This document shows, piece by piece, positions 10,758 to 19,753 of a stretch of 37,624 bases of DNA. The notes below the pieces were generated by a model. It saw only the letters and a program-made list of their open reading frames with translations. It made no database searches and was not told the DNA's origin. The DNA is from an uncultured Verrucomicrobia subdivision 3 bacterium (GTDB taxonomy: Bacteria; Verrucomicrobiota; Verrucomicrobiia; Limisphaerales; UBA11358). The stretch spans positions 1-37,624 of the forward strand of contig CAIQEI010000127.1 in assembly GCA_903870815.1 (NCBI GenBank). The letters are read 5' to 3'. Each line of letters begins with the position of its first letter. The stretch's first letter is position 1. The translations under genes and the position numbers were made by a program.

Positions 10758-11408
10758 ATGAATAAATCTTTTTTGAATATTTCCGTAATAGCCGGATTGC
10801 TCATCGCCATAACCACGTTCGCGGACGACCCGGTGCCTCTCAAAACTGAGCTGCCTAAGCCGCTCTTCGTCGGCACGCCGGTGCCCATTGAAAATGTGCC
10901 GAACCTGGAAACTCCGCGGAAAGGCAAGCGCCCGGATTTTCTCGTTCCCGCCGGCACCATCAACCTGGCGAAGGGCAAAAAAGTCACCGCCAGCGATAGC
11001 GAACCGGTCATCGGCACCCTCGACCTGATCACCGACGGCGACAAGGGCGGTGACGAAGGTTCGTGGGTTGAACTCGGACCGGGCCGGCAATGGGTGCAGA
11101 TTGACCTGGAGAGGAACGCCAATATTTATGCCGTTATGGTCTGGCATTATCACGCCCAGGCCCGCGTTTATTTCGATGTTGTCGTCCAGGTTTCCAATGA
11201 CCCGAAGTTTGAAAAGGGGGTCACCACGATTTTCGACGACACGAATGGCAGCGGCAAAGACCGGGCCTACCTCGAAACCTACCAAGGCAAGCTTATGGAT
11301 GCGAAAGGCGTCCAGGGCCGGTACATCCGGCTCTTTAGCAACGGCAACACGACCAGCAAGCTAAACCACTACATTGAGGTTGAAGTCTTTGGCAAGTCCG
11401 CCGCGTGA
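10758..11408 (+). CDS. Secreted discoidin (F5/8 type C)-like protein
   Basis: 216 residues. A signal peptide spans about residues 1-22 (MNKSFLNISVIAGLLIAITTFA). After a Pro-rich linker, a jelly-roll domain begins INLAKGKKVTASDSEPVIGTLDLITDGDKG, continues WVELGPGRQWVQIDLERNANIYAVMVWHY and ends GRYIRLFSNGNTTS...YIEVEVFG. This order (NLA..G..VTASS, D-G, W-VQIDL, R-YIRLY, E-EVFG) is the discoidin/galactose-binding pattern. Such domains bind carbohydrates; no catalytic residues are expected. Its place between an exported sugar oxidoreductase and a membrane glycosyltransferase-like protein suggests envelope or periplasmic glycan handling. Confidence 0.85.
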   Translation: MNKSFLNISVIAGLLIAITTFADDPVPLKTELPKPLFVGTPVPIENVPNLETPRKGKRPDFLVPAGTINLAKGKKVTASDSEPVIGTLDLITDGDKGGDEGSWVELGPGRQWVQIDLERNANIYAVMVWHYHAQARVYFDVVVQVSNDPKFEKGVTTIFDDTNGSGKDRAYLETYQGKLMDAKGVQGRYIRLFSNGNTTSKLNHYIEVEVFGKSAA

Positions 11409-11426
11409 ACCAATGAAGCAGGCTGA

Positions 11427-12941
11427 ATGCAGAATGCAGAAACAAAAGCAAGACAGGTGACCGGCAAGCCCCTTTCTCATTCATCATTCATCATTCGTCA
11501 GTCTGCCTTCGTCTTCATCGCCTTGCTCGCGCTGGCCGTGCGTTTGCCGCAACTCGGCGAACGGCCGATGCACACGGACGAGTCCATCAACGCCTACCTG
11601 GCCGGCGAATTGCTGGCCGGTGAAAAATATCACTACGACCCAAAGGATCGCCACGGTCCGGCGCTGATGGAACTGACGCTGCCGATCGTACGAGTCGAAG
11701 GCGCGAAGGAATTCTCCGACCTCACTGAACGCCGGCTCCGGCTGGTTCCCGTCCTCGTCGGTAGCGCCACGGTTTTACTTTTCGGCGCCGCGATAGAAAT
11801 CTTCGGCTTCATCCCCAGCCTGGTCGCCGCGCTGCTGTTCGCCTTTGCCCCCCTGCCCGTTTATTACCATCGCTATTTTATCCATGAAACCATGTTCGTT
11901 GCCGCGACCTTCGGTTTGATTTTGTCCGGCTGGCGCGCGCTCCAAAAAAAATCGGCCATGATTGCCGCGTTCTCCGGAGGCTGCGCGGCGCTGATGCTTG
12001 CCTGCAAGGAGACCGCCGCACTCCATTTTGTGGCCATCGGACTGGCCATCGCCATCAGCTGGCGCCTGCGCCGGGCCGGAAAAGTTCCGACGTTTAAAAT
12101 CTGGCTGGCCGGCGGACTCGGTTTTCTCATCACGGCAATTCTGCTGTTCACTTGGGCCGGACAAAATTGGCCGGAGCCGGCCGATTGGTTCCGCGCAATT
12201 TCCAATTTCACCGCGCGCGCCGGCGGCGAAGGTCACGAAAAACCGGTTTGGTATTATCTTGTCCTGCTGGCCGGCGGCTGGTCCGGGGTGGCGATTCTCT
12301 CCCTGGCCGCACTGGGTTGCGTCCGGGCTACCCGCAATCCGGCGGCCGCGGCAAAATCGGTCATCGCCTTTTACGCGCTGCTGATCCTGGTGATTTACAG
12401 CGCGATTCCCTACAAAACGCCGTGGCTGGCTTTGAACTTCTGGCTGCCCATTTCATTGCTGGCCGGGTTCGCCATCGAATGGAGCTGGCTGACCACCGTA
12501 AAACCAGCCATTCGGGCCTTGATTATCATTTTTTGCGCCGGGCTGGGCCTGCTTATCACCCACGACACATGGCAGCGGGTATTCCTGCATTGGGCGGAAA
12601 AAAAAAATCCCTACGCCTACGCCCATACCTCGGAAGATTTGCTGAGGCTGCCGGTGCGACTGAAAGAACTGGCACGACAAAATAAAACTCCCAATCCGCG
12701 CATCGCCGTGGTCGCCGCCGATCCATGGCCATTGCCCTGGTATCTGCGGAAATTTTCGACCGTCGGATTCTGGCAGCCCGATCAGGAGACCGGCGACGCG
12801 GATTTCTTCATCACGACAACCGAAGTTTCCGGCAAGTTGGCCGAACGATTGAAAGATTTCCGCCCGGAGTTTTTTGAGATCCGGCCAAACGTGTTTATGC
12901 AATTATGGTCGCCACCGAAAATGGATATCCGCCATGAGTGA
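11427..12941 (+). CDS. Agl23-like (TIGR03663) polytopic membrane protein, GT-C type
   Basis: About 504 residues with roughly nine to ten hydrophobic helices. After a first helix (FVFIALLALAVRLPQL) comes ERPMHTDESINAYLAGELL, the first-loop Asp-Glu motif expected of GT-C glycosyltransferases and typical of TIGR03663 (flippase activity-associated Agl23-like). FVAATFGLIL, LACKETA and IYSAIPYKTPWLALNFW further match that group. The C-terminal 120 residues form a soluble part. The family is thought to act on lipid-linked sugars, but substrate is unproven. The first 28 residues (to about 11510) come from low-complexity repeat-like DNA, so the true start may be later (for example GTG at 11457). Its stop overlaps the apbE start by 8 nt. 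Confidence 0.8.
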   Translation: MQNAETKARQVTGKPLSHSSFIIRQSAFVFIALLALAVRLPQLGERPMHTDESINAYLAGELLAGEKYHYDPKDRHGPALMELTLPIVRVEGAKEFSDLTERRLRLVPVLVGSATVLLFGAAIEIFGFIPSLVAALLFAFAPLPVYYHRYFIHETMFVAATFGLILSGWRALQKKSAMIAAFSGGCAALMLACKETAALHFVAIGLAIAISWRLRRAGKVPTFKIWLAGGLGFLITAILLFTWAGQNWPEPADWFRAISNFTARAGGEGHEKPVWYYLVLLAGGWSGVAILSLAALGCVRATRNPAAAAKSVIAFYALLILVIYSAIPYKTPWLALNFWLPISLLAGFAIEWSWLTTVKPAIRALIIIFCAGLGLLITHDTWQRVFLHWAEKKNPYAYAHTSEDLLRLPVRLKELARQNKTPNPRIAVVAADPWPLPWYLRKFSTVGFWQPDQETGDADFFITTTEVSGKLAERLKDFRPEFFEIRPNVFMQLWSPPKMDIRHE

Positions 12942-13773
12942 ACCTGAGATCCATATTTTTAATCATCATGCGATGGCGACGCAGTTTCAGGTGCGCATTG
13001 CCCGCGCGGAAAAAACCTATGCCGCGCAAACGGCGCAGGCGGCGTTTGCTTTGGCTGACGAATTGGAAGCGCAGTTAAGCCGTTTTCGCGCCAACAGCGA
13101 AATCAGCCAGATCGCCCGACTTTTGCCGGGCGAAAAGTTGCGCCTGTGCGAGCCGGTCCTGGCCTGCCTCACGATTGCCCGGCGGATGGAATTTGCCACG
13201 CGCGGCGCATTTTCGGCGACGGCGGCGGCGCTGAAAAACCAGCCGGCCAAGCCGTCCTGGGTCCTGGTGCCGGCGGAATTTTCCATCCGCTGCGACAGCG
13301 GGCGGCTGGAGTTCGACCTTGGCGCGATCGGGAAAGGCTTTGCCCTCGACCGGATGGCGGAGCTCCTGCGCGAATGGGAATGCCGCTCTTTCCTGCTGGT
13401 GGCCGGCGGCAGCAGCATCCTCGCGGGCGAGGCGCCGGCGGGGACAGCCGGCTGGGATTGCGGCCTGGGCGATGATTCTTCCGCCCGGCGACACTGGCTG
13501 GCAAATGTTTCCTTGAGCGGCTCCGGTCTGGCCGTCAAAGGCGCGCATATATTCGATCCCCGTACCGGGCAATCGGCGCGCCGACAAAACCGGGTCTGGG
13601 CGCTGGCTTCAACCGCCGCCGAGTCCGACGCGCTTTCGACGGCGGCCATGGTGTTGGACGAAATCGAAATCACCGGGGTCACCGGCAAAAATCCGGATTG
13701 GCTGGTTCTTCTCAACGAGGATAAAGAATGGCGGCAACTGGGCGGCCGCGCGGTGCCGCCGACGGCCGGTTGA
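12934..13773 (+). CDS. apbE: FAD:protein FMN transferase (ApbE)
   Basis: 279 residues. ApbE moves FMN from FAD to a Thr in FMN-bind proteins using Mg2+. Family motifs: HHAMATQFQVRI (M-GT-like start), AQLSRFRANSEISQI, EFATRGAFSATAAAL, FDLGAIGKGFALDRM (flavin-binding GAIxKGxAxD), GGSSILAGE, AVKGAHIFDPRTGQ (the metal-site His-x-x-DPxTG element) and AAESDALSTAAMVL (metal-binding D-A-STA). It is slightly shorter than usual (around 300-350) and has no signal peptide or lipobox, so it would act in the cytoplasm unless a different start is used. The ATG at 12934 is chosen because it overlaps the previous stop by 8 nt. No FMN-bind substrate with a [DE]-x-x-[ST]-GA-[ST] motif is visible in the neighbours. 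Confidence 0.92.
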   Translation: MSEPEIHIFNHHAMATQFQVRIARAEKTYAAQTAQAAFALADELEAQLSRFRANSEISQIARLLPGEKLRLCEPVLACLTIARRMEFATRGAFSATAAALKNQPAKPSWVLVPAEFSIRCDSGRLEFDLGAIGKGFALDRMAELLREWECRSFLLVAGGSSILAGEAPAGTAGWDCGLGDDSSARRHWLANVSLSGSGLAVKGAHIFDPRTGQSARRQNRVWALASTAAESDALSTAAMVLDEIEITGVTGKNPDWLVLLNEDKEWRQLGGRAVPPTAG

Positions 13774-13863
13774 TTTTTTTTAGAACCAATGGCGATTTCG
13801 CGGCGAAAACACTGCCAATTCCCAACTCTAACCCAATTTAGCGCTCGCCGTGTGCCTGGCTCC

Positions 13864-13872
13864 TGCTATGAT
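13864..13872 (+). promoter_or_regulatory. Extended -10 promoter element for the DEAD-box helicase gene
   Basis: TGCTATGAT at 13864-13872 is a good extended -10 (TG-N-TATGAT). No -35 of quality is seen 17 nt upstream. Transcription would begin near 13879, about 17 nt before the helicase start codon. Confidence 0.4.
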
Positions 13873-13895
13873 TAGCGCAGTCGCAAAGACCTTTC

Positions 13896-15926
13896 ATGAC
13901 ATCAAAATTATTTTCCGAACTGGGACTTTCCCCCGAGCTGTTGAAGGCCGTAGACAAACTGGGCTACGAACAGGCGGCGCCCATCCAGGCGGCAGCCATC
14001 CCCGTGCTGATGACCGGCAAGGACATTGTCGGCCAGTCCATGACCGGCTCCGGCAAGACCGCCGCGTTCGGCATACCAGCCGTGGAAAGGGTGGATCCGA
14101 ACATCCGCGCCGTGCAGGTGTTGATCCTGTGCCCGACGCGCGAACTGGCGATCCAGGTCTCCGAGGAAATCCACAAGCTCGCGTTCTTCAAGCGCGGCAT
14201 TAACTGCCTGCCGATTTACGGCGGCCAATCCTACGAACGCCAGTTTTTCGGCCTCAAGCAGGGAGCGCAAATCGTCATCGGCACGCCGGGCCGCGTGATG
14301 GATCACATGCGGCGCGGGACGCTCCGGCTGGAGACCATCAAGATGGTCATTCTCGACGAGGCGGACGTGATGCTGAACATGGGTTTCCGCGAGGACATCG
14401 AAACCATTTTGAAGGATGCGCCGAAAGAGCGGCAGACGGTGTTCTTTTCCGCTACGATGCCGCGCCCGATCCGCGACCTGATCGAAAAATATTCGCGCGA
14501 GCCGCAGAACGTCAAGATCGAGCAGAAGGCCATGACGGTGCCGACCGTTGAACAGGTTTATTACGAAGTGGACCGACGATACAAAATGGAGTTGCTCACG
14601 CGGTTGATTGACATTTACGACCTCAAGCTCGGCATCATCTTCTGCAACACCAAGCGCATGGTGGACGACCTGGTGGAACATCTCGAAGCCGCCGGCTACC
14701 AGGCCGACCGGCTCCACGGCGACATGACGCAGGCGATGCGCGACCGGGTGATGAACAAGTTTCGCAAGTCCGGCCTGGAATTTCTCGTGGCCACCGACGT
14801 CGCCGCGCGCGGCATCGACGTGGACGACGTGGAAGTGGTGTTCAACTACGATCTGCCGTACGACCCGGAAGATTACGTCCACCGCATCGGCCGCACCGGT
14901 CGCGCGGGCAAGAGCGGCCGGGCCATTTCGCTCGTGCCGTTCCGCGAGCTGTTCCAAATCCGCAACATCGAGCGGTTTGCCAACGTGCGGATCCAGCGCG
15001 GTAAAATCCCGACGGAAAACGAAGTTGCCGAGGCGCGGGAAAATGTCTTCACCGACAAGCTGCGGGCGCTGCTCACCAGCGGCGAATTCACCAAGCACGA
15101 CCGCCTGATCGAACGCCTCATCGAGGAAAATTTCAGTTCATCCGACATCGCCTCGGCGCTGATCCATCTGCTGCAAAGCGGCGAGGCCGCCAAGCCCGCG
15201 CCGAAGCCGGACGAATATGAGCGTCCGCAACGCGAAGAACGCCCGGGGCGCTTCGATGACCGCGGCGAGCGGGGAAATTTCCGCGATGACCGCCGGCCGC
15301 GCTTTGACGACCGCCGCGAGGAACGTCCCCGCCGGTTTGATGACCGCGCTCCGCGTCCGGACCCGAAGTTCGCGGATCCGAAGAAGTCCAAGGTCGCGCC
15401 GTGGAAAGCCCCCGCAGCGACGGCAGCCCGAACACCAAAAGTCGTGACGCCACCGCCGGCGGCCAAGCCGCTGATCGATGATGGGGCGAGCGTCCCCGCG
15501 AGCCGCCCGGCCGTCAGCGTTGAACCAAAGCCGGCCAGCGAAGCAAAACCGGAAGCCGTCAAAACATATTCCGACGAGGAAATTCTAGCCTCGGTGAAAG
15601 CCCCGGAGCCGAAGCTGGAATCCAAATTATTTATCAAGCCCAAGTCCGCGCCCGCCGCGGCCCCGAAGCCTAAGGAAAGCCGCGCCACGCCGGCCGGTCA
15701 GACGCGGCTGTGGATGAGCCTCGGCGCGGAACAAGGCGTCGCGCCGATTGATTTTGTGAACTCCGTCGCCGGCGAAACCGGTTTGCCGGGCAAGGTGGTT
15801 GGCAAGGTGGACGTGCGCGATCGCCACGCCTTTGTGGACGTGGCCAGCGAGTACGCCAACAGCATCATCGCCAAACTGAACCGCTCGGAAATTAAGGGCC
15901 ACAAGGTCAAGGTCAAGCTGGCGTGA
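13896..15926 (+). CDS. DEAD-box RNA helicase with C-terminal DbpA-type RNA-binding domain
   Basis: 676 residues. Helicase motifs in order: Q motif (FSELGLSPELL...YEQAAPIQ), I SMTGSGKT (48-55), Ia PTRELAIQ, Ib TPGR, II DEAD (about 154), III SAT, IV IIFCNTKRM, V ATDVAARGIDV and VI HRIGRTGRAGKSG. After the core comes an Arg/Asp-rich low-complexity tail (about 440-500, repeated RFDDR units). A Pro/Ala/Lys linker follows, then a DbpA/CsdA-like RNA-binding domain (about 605-676, LWMSLGAEQGVAPIDFVNSVA...VDVRDRHAFVDVA). This is the CsdA/DeaD layout, implying ribosome assembly or RNA unwinding. Linker residues about 528-538 are encoded by a REP-like repeat also found at 20956. The stop overlaps the next ATG by one base. 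Confidence 0.96.
   Translation: MTSKLFSELGLSPELLKAVDKLGYEQAAPIQAAAIPVLMTGKDIVGQSMTGSGKTAAFGIPAVERVDPNIRAVQVLILCPTRELAIQVSEEIHKLAFFKRGINCLPIYGGQSYERQFFGLKQGAQIVIGTPGRVMDHMRRGTLRLETIKMVILDEADVMLNMGFREDIETILKDAPKERQTVFFSATMPRPIRDLIEKYSREPQNVKIEQKAMTVPTVEQVYYEVDRRYKMELLTRLIDIYDLKLGIIFCNTKRMVDDLVEHLEAAGYQADRLHGDMTQAMRDRVMNKFRKSGLEFLVATDVAARGIDVDDVEVVFNYDLPYDPEDYVHRIGRTGRAGKSGRAISLVPFRELFQIRNIERFANVRIQRGKIPTENEVAEARENVFTDKLRALLTSGEFTKHDRLIERLIEENFSSSDIASALIHLLQSGEAAKPAPKPDEYERPQREERPGRFDDRGERGNFRDDRRPRFDDRREERPRRFDDRAPRPDPKFADPKKSKVAPWKAPAATAARTPKVVTPPPAAKPLIDDGASVPASRPAVSVEPKPASEAKPEAVKTYSDEEILASVKAPEPKLESKLFIKPKSAPAAAPKPKESRATPAGQTRLWMSLGAEQGVAPIDFVNSVAGETGLPGKVVGKVDVRDRHAFVDVASEYANSIIAKLNRSEIKGHKVKVKLA
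15481..15504 (+). repeat. REP-like repeat copy inside the DEAD-box helicase gene
   Basis: TGGGGCGAGCGT followed by CCCCGCGAGCC (15482-15504) matches the left arm of the hairpin at 20956-20980 at 22 of 23 positions. Here it is translated in frame as DDGASVPASR in the disordered linker. Confidence 0.75.
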
Positions 15927-16336
15927 TGAGTGACGAAGCGCCAGCGGCGGTGCCGGTTCCCGAAAAAAATGTCGAGCGGCTGTTCCCGTTCGTCGTCAAG
16001 ACGCGCGGGCTGCTCATCGGCCGCGATACCCTGCGCGCCAACAAGAACAAGCTGCACTTTGTCCTCATCACCACCGACATTGCCGACTCCAGCCGCGACG
16101 AAGTGTTGAAGGATTTCTCCCACTATCCGGTCGTGCAACATTTCACGGCGGCCGATCTGGAAACGTTTTTTTTCGTCAAGGGCGCCAAGGCGGTGGGCTT
16201 TACCAAGTCGGGACTCGCCCAGTCCATTTACGCGGAATTGAAATCATTCCGCCTGAACAAACCCGAGGTGAAGCCGACACCACCCAAGTCAGTGAAAAGC
16301 CCCGGCGCTCCCGTCAGTCCTTCAGAAAATCCGTAA
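15926..16336 (+). CDS. L7Ae/YlxQ-like putative RNA-binding protein
   Basis: 136 residues starting at an ATG that shares one base with the helicase stop (TGATG), so translation is coupled. Residues about 18-108 resemble the L7Ae/L30e/YlxQ fold: RLFPFVVKTRGLLIGRDTLR, NKNKLHFVLITTDIADSSRDEVLKDF, a VVQHF strand, and AKAVGFTKSGLAQSIYAEL, which corresponds to the family 'vGi-dkg-A-al' element. The last 30 residues are Pro/Lys-rich and probably disordered. Pairing with a ribosome-assembly-type helicase fits an RNA role. Similarity is judged from pattern only and is weak in the N-terminal part. The 3' end overlaps the convergent rluA-like gene by 23 nt. Confidence 0.65.
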   Translation: MSDEAPAAVPVPEKNVERLFPFVVKTRGLLIGRDTLRANKNKLHFVLITTDIADSSRDEVLKDFSHYPVVQHFTAADLETFFFVKGAKAVGFTKSGLAQSIYAELKSFRLNKPEVKPTPPKSVKSPGAPVSPSENP

Positions 16337-17111
16337 AGGCCGTTTCCGGCGGTGTGGAGAAATCCCGGTCCCGATCGCGCCAGCAAAATTGCAATCGTCC
16401 CGCGTGCAGCGCATGGGTCGCCAGCAGCAGTCGCCCGCGCTGTTCCTCCGTCAGCCGCCGCTCGACGAGCGCCAGATACAAATCCGGATCGCCGCCATAA
16501 AGTTTGTCGCCCACGATGGGATGACCGGCGTGCTGGAGGTGGATGCGGATCTGATGTTTTCGGCCGGTGCGCGGAAACAGCCGCAACAGCGAAAATGGAA
16601 GCTGGCGAATGGACGATTGCACCACCTCACCCTGTCCCTCTCGTCCAGCGGAGCGGGAGAAGGTATTTCCGCTGCCCGGCAAGTTCGAATGACTAAATCT
16701 TCGCTCCACGAAAAATTCCGTCTGGGCCGGAGTTCCGTCCGGGCGGACACAGTCTTTGATCACAACGGCACTCGTCTCATCCTTGCCGAGCGGCGCGTCG
16801 ATCATCCCCTGCTCCGCCGCGACGTGGCCGTGAACGATGGCGAGATATTCCTTCTTGATGCCGCGGGTTTCCCAGATTTTGCCGAGTTCGCCCGCCACCC
16901 CGGCGGTTTTGGCGATCACCACCAGGCCGGACGTCTCGCGATCCAGCCGATTGACCAGCCGCGGCTCGGACTCCATCTTCAAATATATCCGCGCGCGGCT
17001 GATGAGACTGGAATATTCGTCGCCCTTCGTCGGATGACAGACGAGATCGGCTGGCTTGTGGACCACGAGCAGTTCTGCGTCCTCGTAAATGACCGCAAAG
17101 AGCGGATTCAT
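16314..17111 (-). CDS. RluA-family pseudouridine synthase
   Basis: 265 residues, isomerising uridine to pseudouridine in rRNA or tRNA. The fold begins VIYEDAELLVVHKPADLVCHP; the catalytic Asp57 lies in VNRLDRETSGLVVIAKT. Later family elements are IKKEYLAIVHG, FPRTGRKHQIRIHLQHAGHPIVGDKLYGG and LLLATHALHAGRLQF. There is no S4 domain, so it is RluA/RluC-core like without the N-terminal RNA-binding extension. Residues about 140-165 contain an extra loop (SNLPGSGNTFSRSAGREGQ...) encoded by a palindromic repeat that recurs in the UvrD-type gene and at 24461. It starts 12 nt after the uppS stop, likely in one transcript. The target nucleotide is unknown. Confidence 0.93.
   Translation of the reverse strand: MNPLFAVIYEDAELLVVHKPADLVCHPTKGDEYSSLISRARIYLKMESEPRLVNRLDRETSGLVVIAKTAGVAGELGKIWETRGIKKEYLAIVHGHVAAEQGMIDAPLGKDETSAVVIKDCVRPDGTPAQTEFFVERRFSHSNLPGSGNTFSRSAGREGQGEVVQSSIRQLPFSLLRLFPRTGRKHQIRIHLQHAGHPIVGDKLYGGDPDLYLALVERRLTEEQRGRLLLATHALHAGRLQFCWRDRDRDFSTPPETAFTDFLKD
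16622..16663 (-). repeat. Palindromic repeat family copy A, in frame inside the rluA-type gene
   Basis: On the minus strand it reads CCTTCTCCCGCTCCGCTGG and then GAGAGGGACAGGGTGAGG, an imperfect hairpin plus a GGGTGAGG tail. Copies B (23706-23760) and C (24461-24510) have the same architecture. It is translated here as the FSRSAGREGQGEV loop. Confidence 0.7.
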
Positions 17112-17123
17112 TAATCGCCGGGG

Positions 17124-17861
17124 TCAGATGCCGCCAAACCGCCGGTTGCGCTTGGCATATTCGTCCAGCGCGGCGAAGAATTGCGGCCGTTTGAAATCCG
17201 GCCAAAGCGTCGGCGTGACGACCAGTTCGGCGTAGCTGATCTGCCAGAGCAGAAAATTGCTCACGCGCATCTCGCCGCTGGTGCGGATGAGCAGGTCGGG
17301 ATCCGGCACGTTGCGCGTCCAGAGATGGTCGGAAATGACTTTTTCCGTGATGTCGCCGGGCTCGAGCTTGCGCTGCTTCACCTTCTCCGCGATCTGGCGA
17401 ACCGCATCCACGATCTCAAGGCGGCTGCCGTAGCTCAGCGCCATGATCAGCGTCAGGCCGTTGTTTTTGGAGAGCGTGGCGATGGATTTGGCCAGATGCT
17501 CCTGCACATTATCCGGCAGTCGATGGATCTGCCCGATGACCTCCAGCCGGACGTTGTTTTTATTCAGGTCCTTGGTCTCCGTCTTGAGGTAATGGACGAG
17601 ATACTTCATCAGCGCGTCCACCTCGTCCTTGGGCCGGTTCCAGTTCTCGGCGGAAAAGGCGTAGAGCGTGAGATACTTGATGCCGAGTTCGCCGGCGGTG
17701 CGGATGATCTCCCGCGCGGAGTCCGCGCCGCGCCGATGGCCCTCGATGCGCGGCAGATGCCGGGACTTCGCCCAGCGCCCATTGCCATCCATGATCACCG
17801 CGACGTGGCGCGGCAAGTTGGCCTGGGCTTCGGCAGTTAAGGTTGGATTGGTCATGCTCAT
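17124..17861 (-). CDS. uppS: Isoprenyl (undecaprenyl) diphosphate synthase
   Basis: A cis-prenyltransferase of about 245 residues making the polyprenyl diphosphate carrier for cell-wall synthesis. Motifs: [16 protein letters not shown] (catalytic Asp25, start of the diphosphate-binding region), [41 protein letters not shown], and [36 protein letters not shown] with the conserved RTSGE and C-terminal WPDF. The length is normal. Start choice: ATG at 17861 overlaps the stop of the four-helix-bundle gene as ATGA; ATG at 17855 and a TTG at 17867 are alternatives. Followed closely by the rluA-type gene. Confidence 0.95.
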   Translation of the reverse strand: MSMTNPTLTAEAQANLPRHVAVIMDGNGRWAKSRHLPRIEGHRRGADSAREIIRTAGELGIKYLTLYAFSAENWNRPKDEVDALMKYLVHYLKTETKDLNKNNVRLEVIGQIHRLPDNVQEHLAKSIATLSKNNGLTLIMALSYGSRLEIVDAVRQIAEKVKQRKLEPGDITEKVISDHLWTRNVPDPDLLIRTSGEMRVSNFLLWQISYAELVVTPTLWPDFKRPQFFAALDEYAKRNRRFGGI

Positions 17862-18298
17862 CGGCAAATCGTTCGCACGGCTAGATGCTGGATGCTGGAT
17901 GCAGGATGCTCCAGATTTTCGGCCGGACCAACGCGATGGCCGGCTACAACGGACTGCCTGAACAAATTAATTTTGCGCCCCAATTCATCCAGCCGCTGAG
18001 ACAATTCTTTGAACAGCGGCTCATCCGCCAGCGATCCGGTTTCAAACAGCATCTCCAAATGATCAATCGTCTCATCGCACGATGCCTGAGCGTAAGTCAG
18101 AAAATGGATGAACTCCGCCTTGTAATGGCGGCGGCCATAGCCTTCAACAATATTTGACCGGATTGATTTCATCGAGCGCCGGATTTGCGTCCCTTCTTCG
18201 AACATCTCAAACTTCGGCAGCCTGGCCAGCGACATTTTATGAATGTCCACCACCAAGCTGCAGGACAACTTCCAAATCTCCAGGTTCCGATAGCTCAT
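17858..18298 (-). CDS. Four-helix-bundle protein (S23/IVP, TIGR02436-type)
   Basis: 146 residues. The sequence [22 protein letters not shown]...[24 protein letters not shown]...[29 protein letters not shown] has the signatures of proteins encoded in 23S rRNA intervening sequences: L-x-x-W opening, QIRRS-x-x-SI-x-SNI-EG-x-GR, and A-x-S-x-x-E followed by a last helix. Relatives include the Avd accessory proteins of diversity-generating retroelements. Function is unknown; RNA or DNA binding is presumed. The last 25 residues ([14 protein letters not shown]...) are encoded by the GATGCTG repeat, so the C-terminus is not part of the fold. It sits between purA and uppS in the same direction and its stop overlaps uppS. 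Confidence 0.85.
   Translation of the reverse strand: MSYRNLEIWKLSCSLVVDIHKMSLARLPKFEMFEEGTQIRRSMKSIRSNIVEGYGRRHYKAEFIHFLTYAQASCDETIDHLEMLFETGSLADEPLFKELSQRLDELGRKINLFRQSVVAGHRVGPAENLEHPASSIQHLAVRTICR
17884..17912. repeat. GATGCTG-type repeat, left side of the four-helix-bundle gene
   Basis: Three and a half near-identical heptads GATGCTG, GATGCTG, GATGCAG, GATGCTC run in tandem. The reverse complement of this type appears at 18342-18372, on the other side of the gene. Confidence 0.7.
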
Positions 18299-18341
18299 AA
18301 AGTTTACAATCTTTCAAGCCAACGTCCGCATGCAGAATTTT

Positions 18342-18370
18342 ATCCAGCATCAAGAAACAAGCATCCAGCA

Positions 18371-18372
<2 letters not shown>
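18342..18372. repeat. Inverted partner repeat, upstream side of the four-helix-bundle gene
   Basis: ATCCAGCATC (18342-18351) and GCATCCAGCATC (18361-18372) are reverse complements of the heptads at 17884-17912. The copy directly abuts the purA stop codon. Confidence 0.65.

Positions 18373-19753
<1,381 letters not shown>

Noticed and set aside
13908-15098. A 396-codon minus-strand frame opposite the DEAD-box gene
   Set aside because: Antisense of the conserved helicase motifs; His/Val-rich shadow with no family match.
17858-18298. The S23/IVP gene as evidence for a diversity-generating retroelement
   Set aside because: No reverse transcriptase, template repeat or variable repeat is visible nearby; only the four-helix-bundle protein type is shared.
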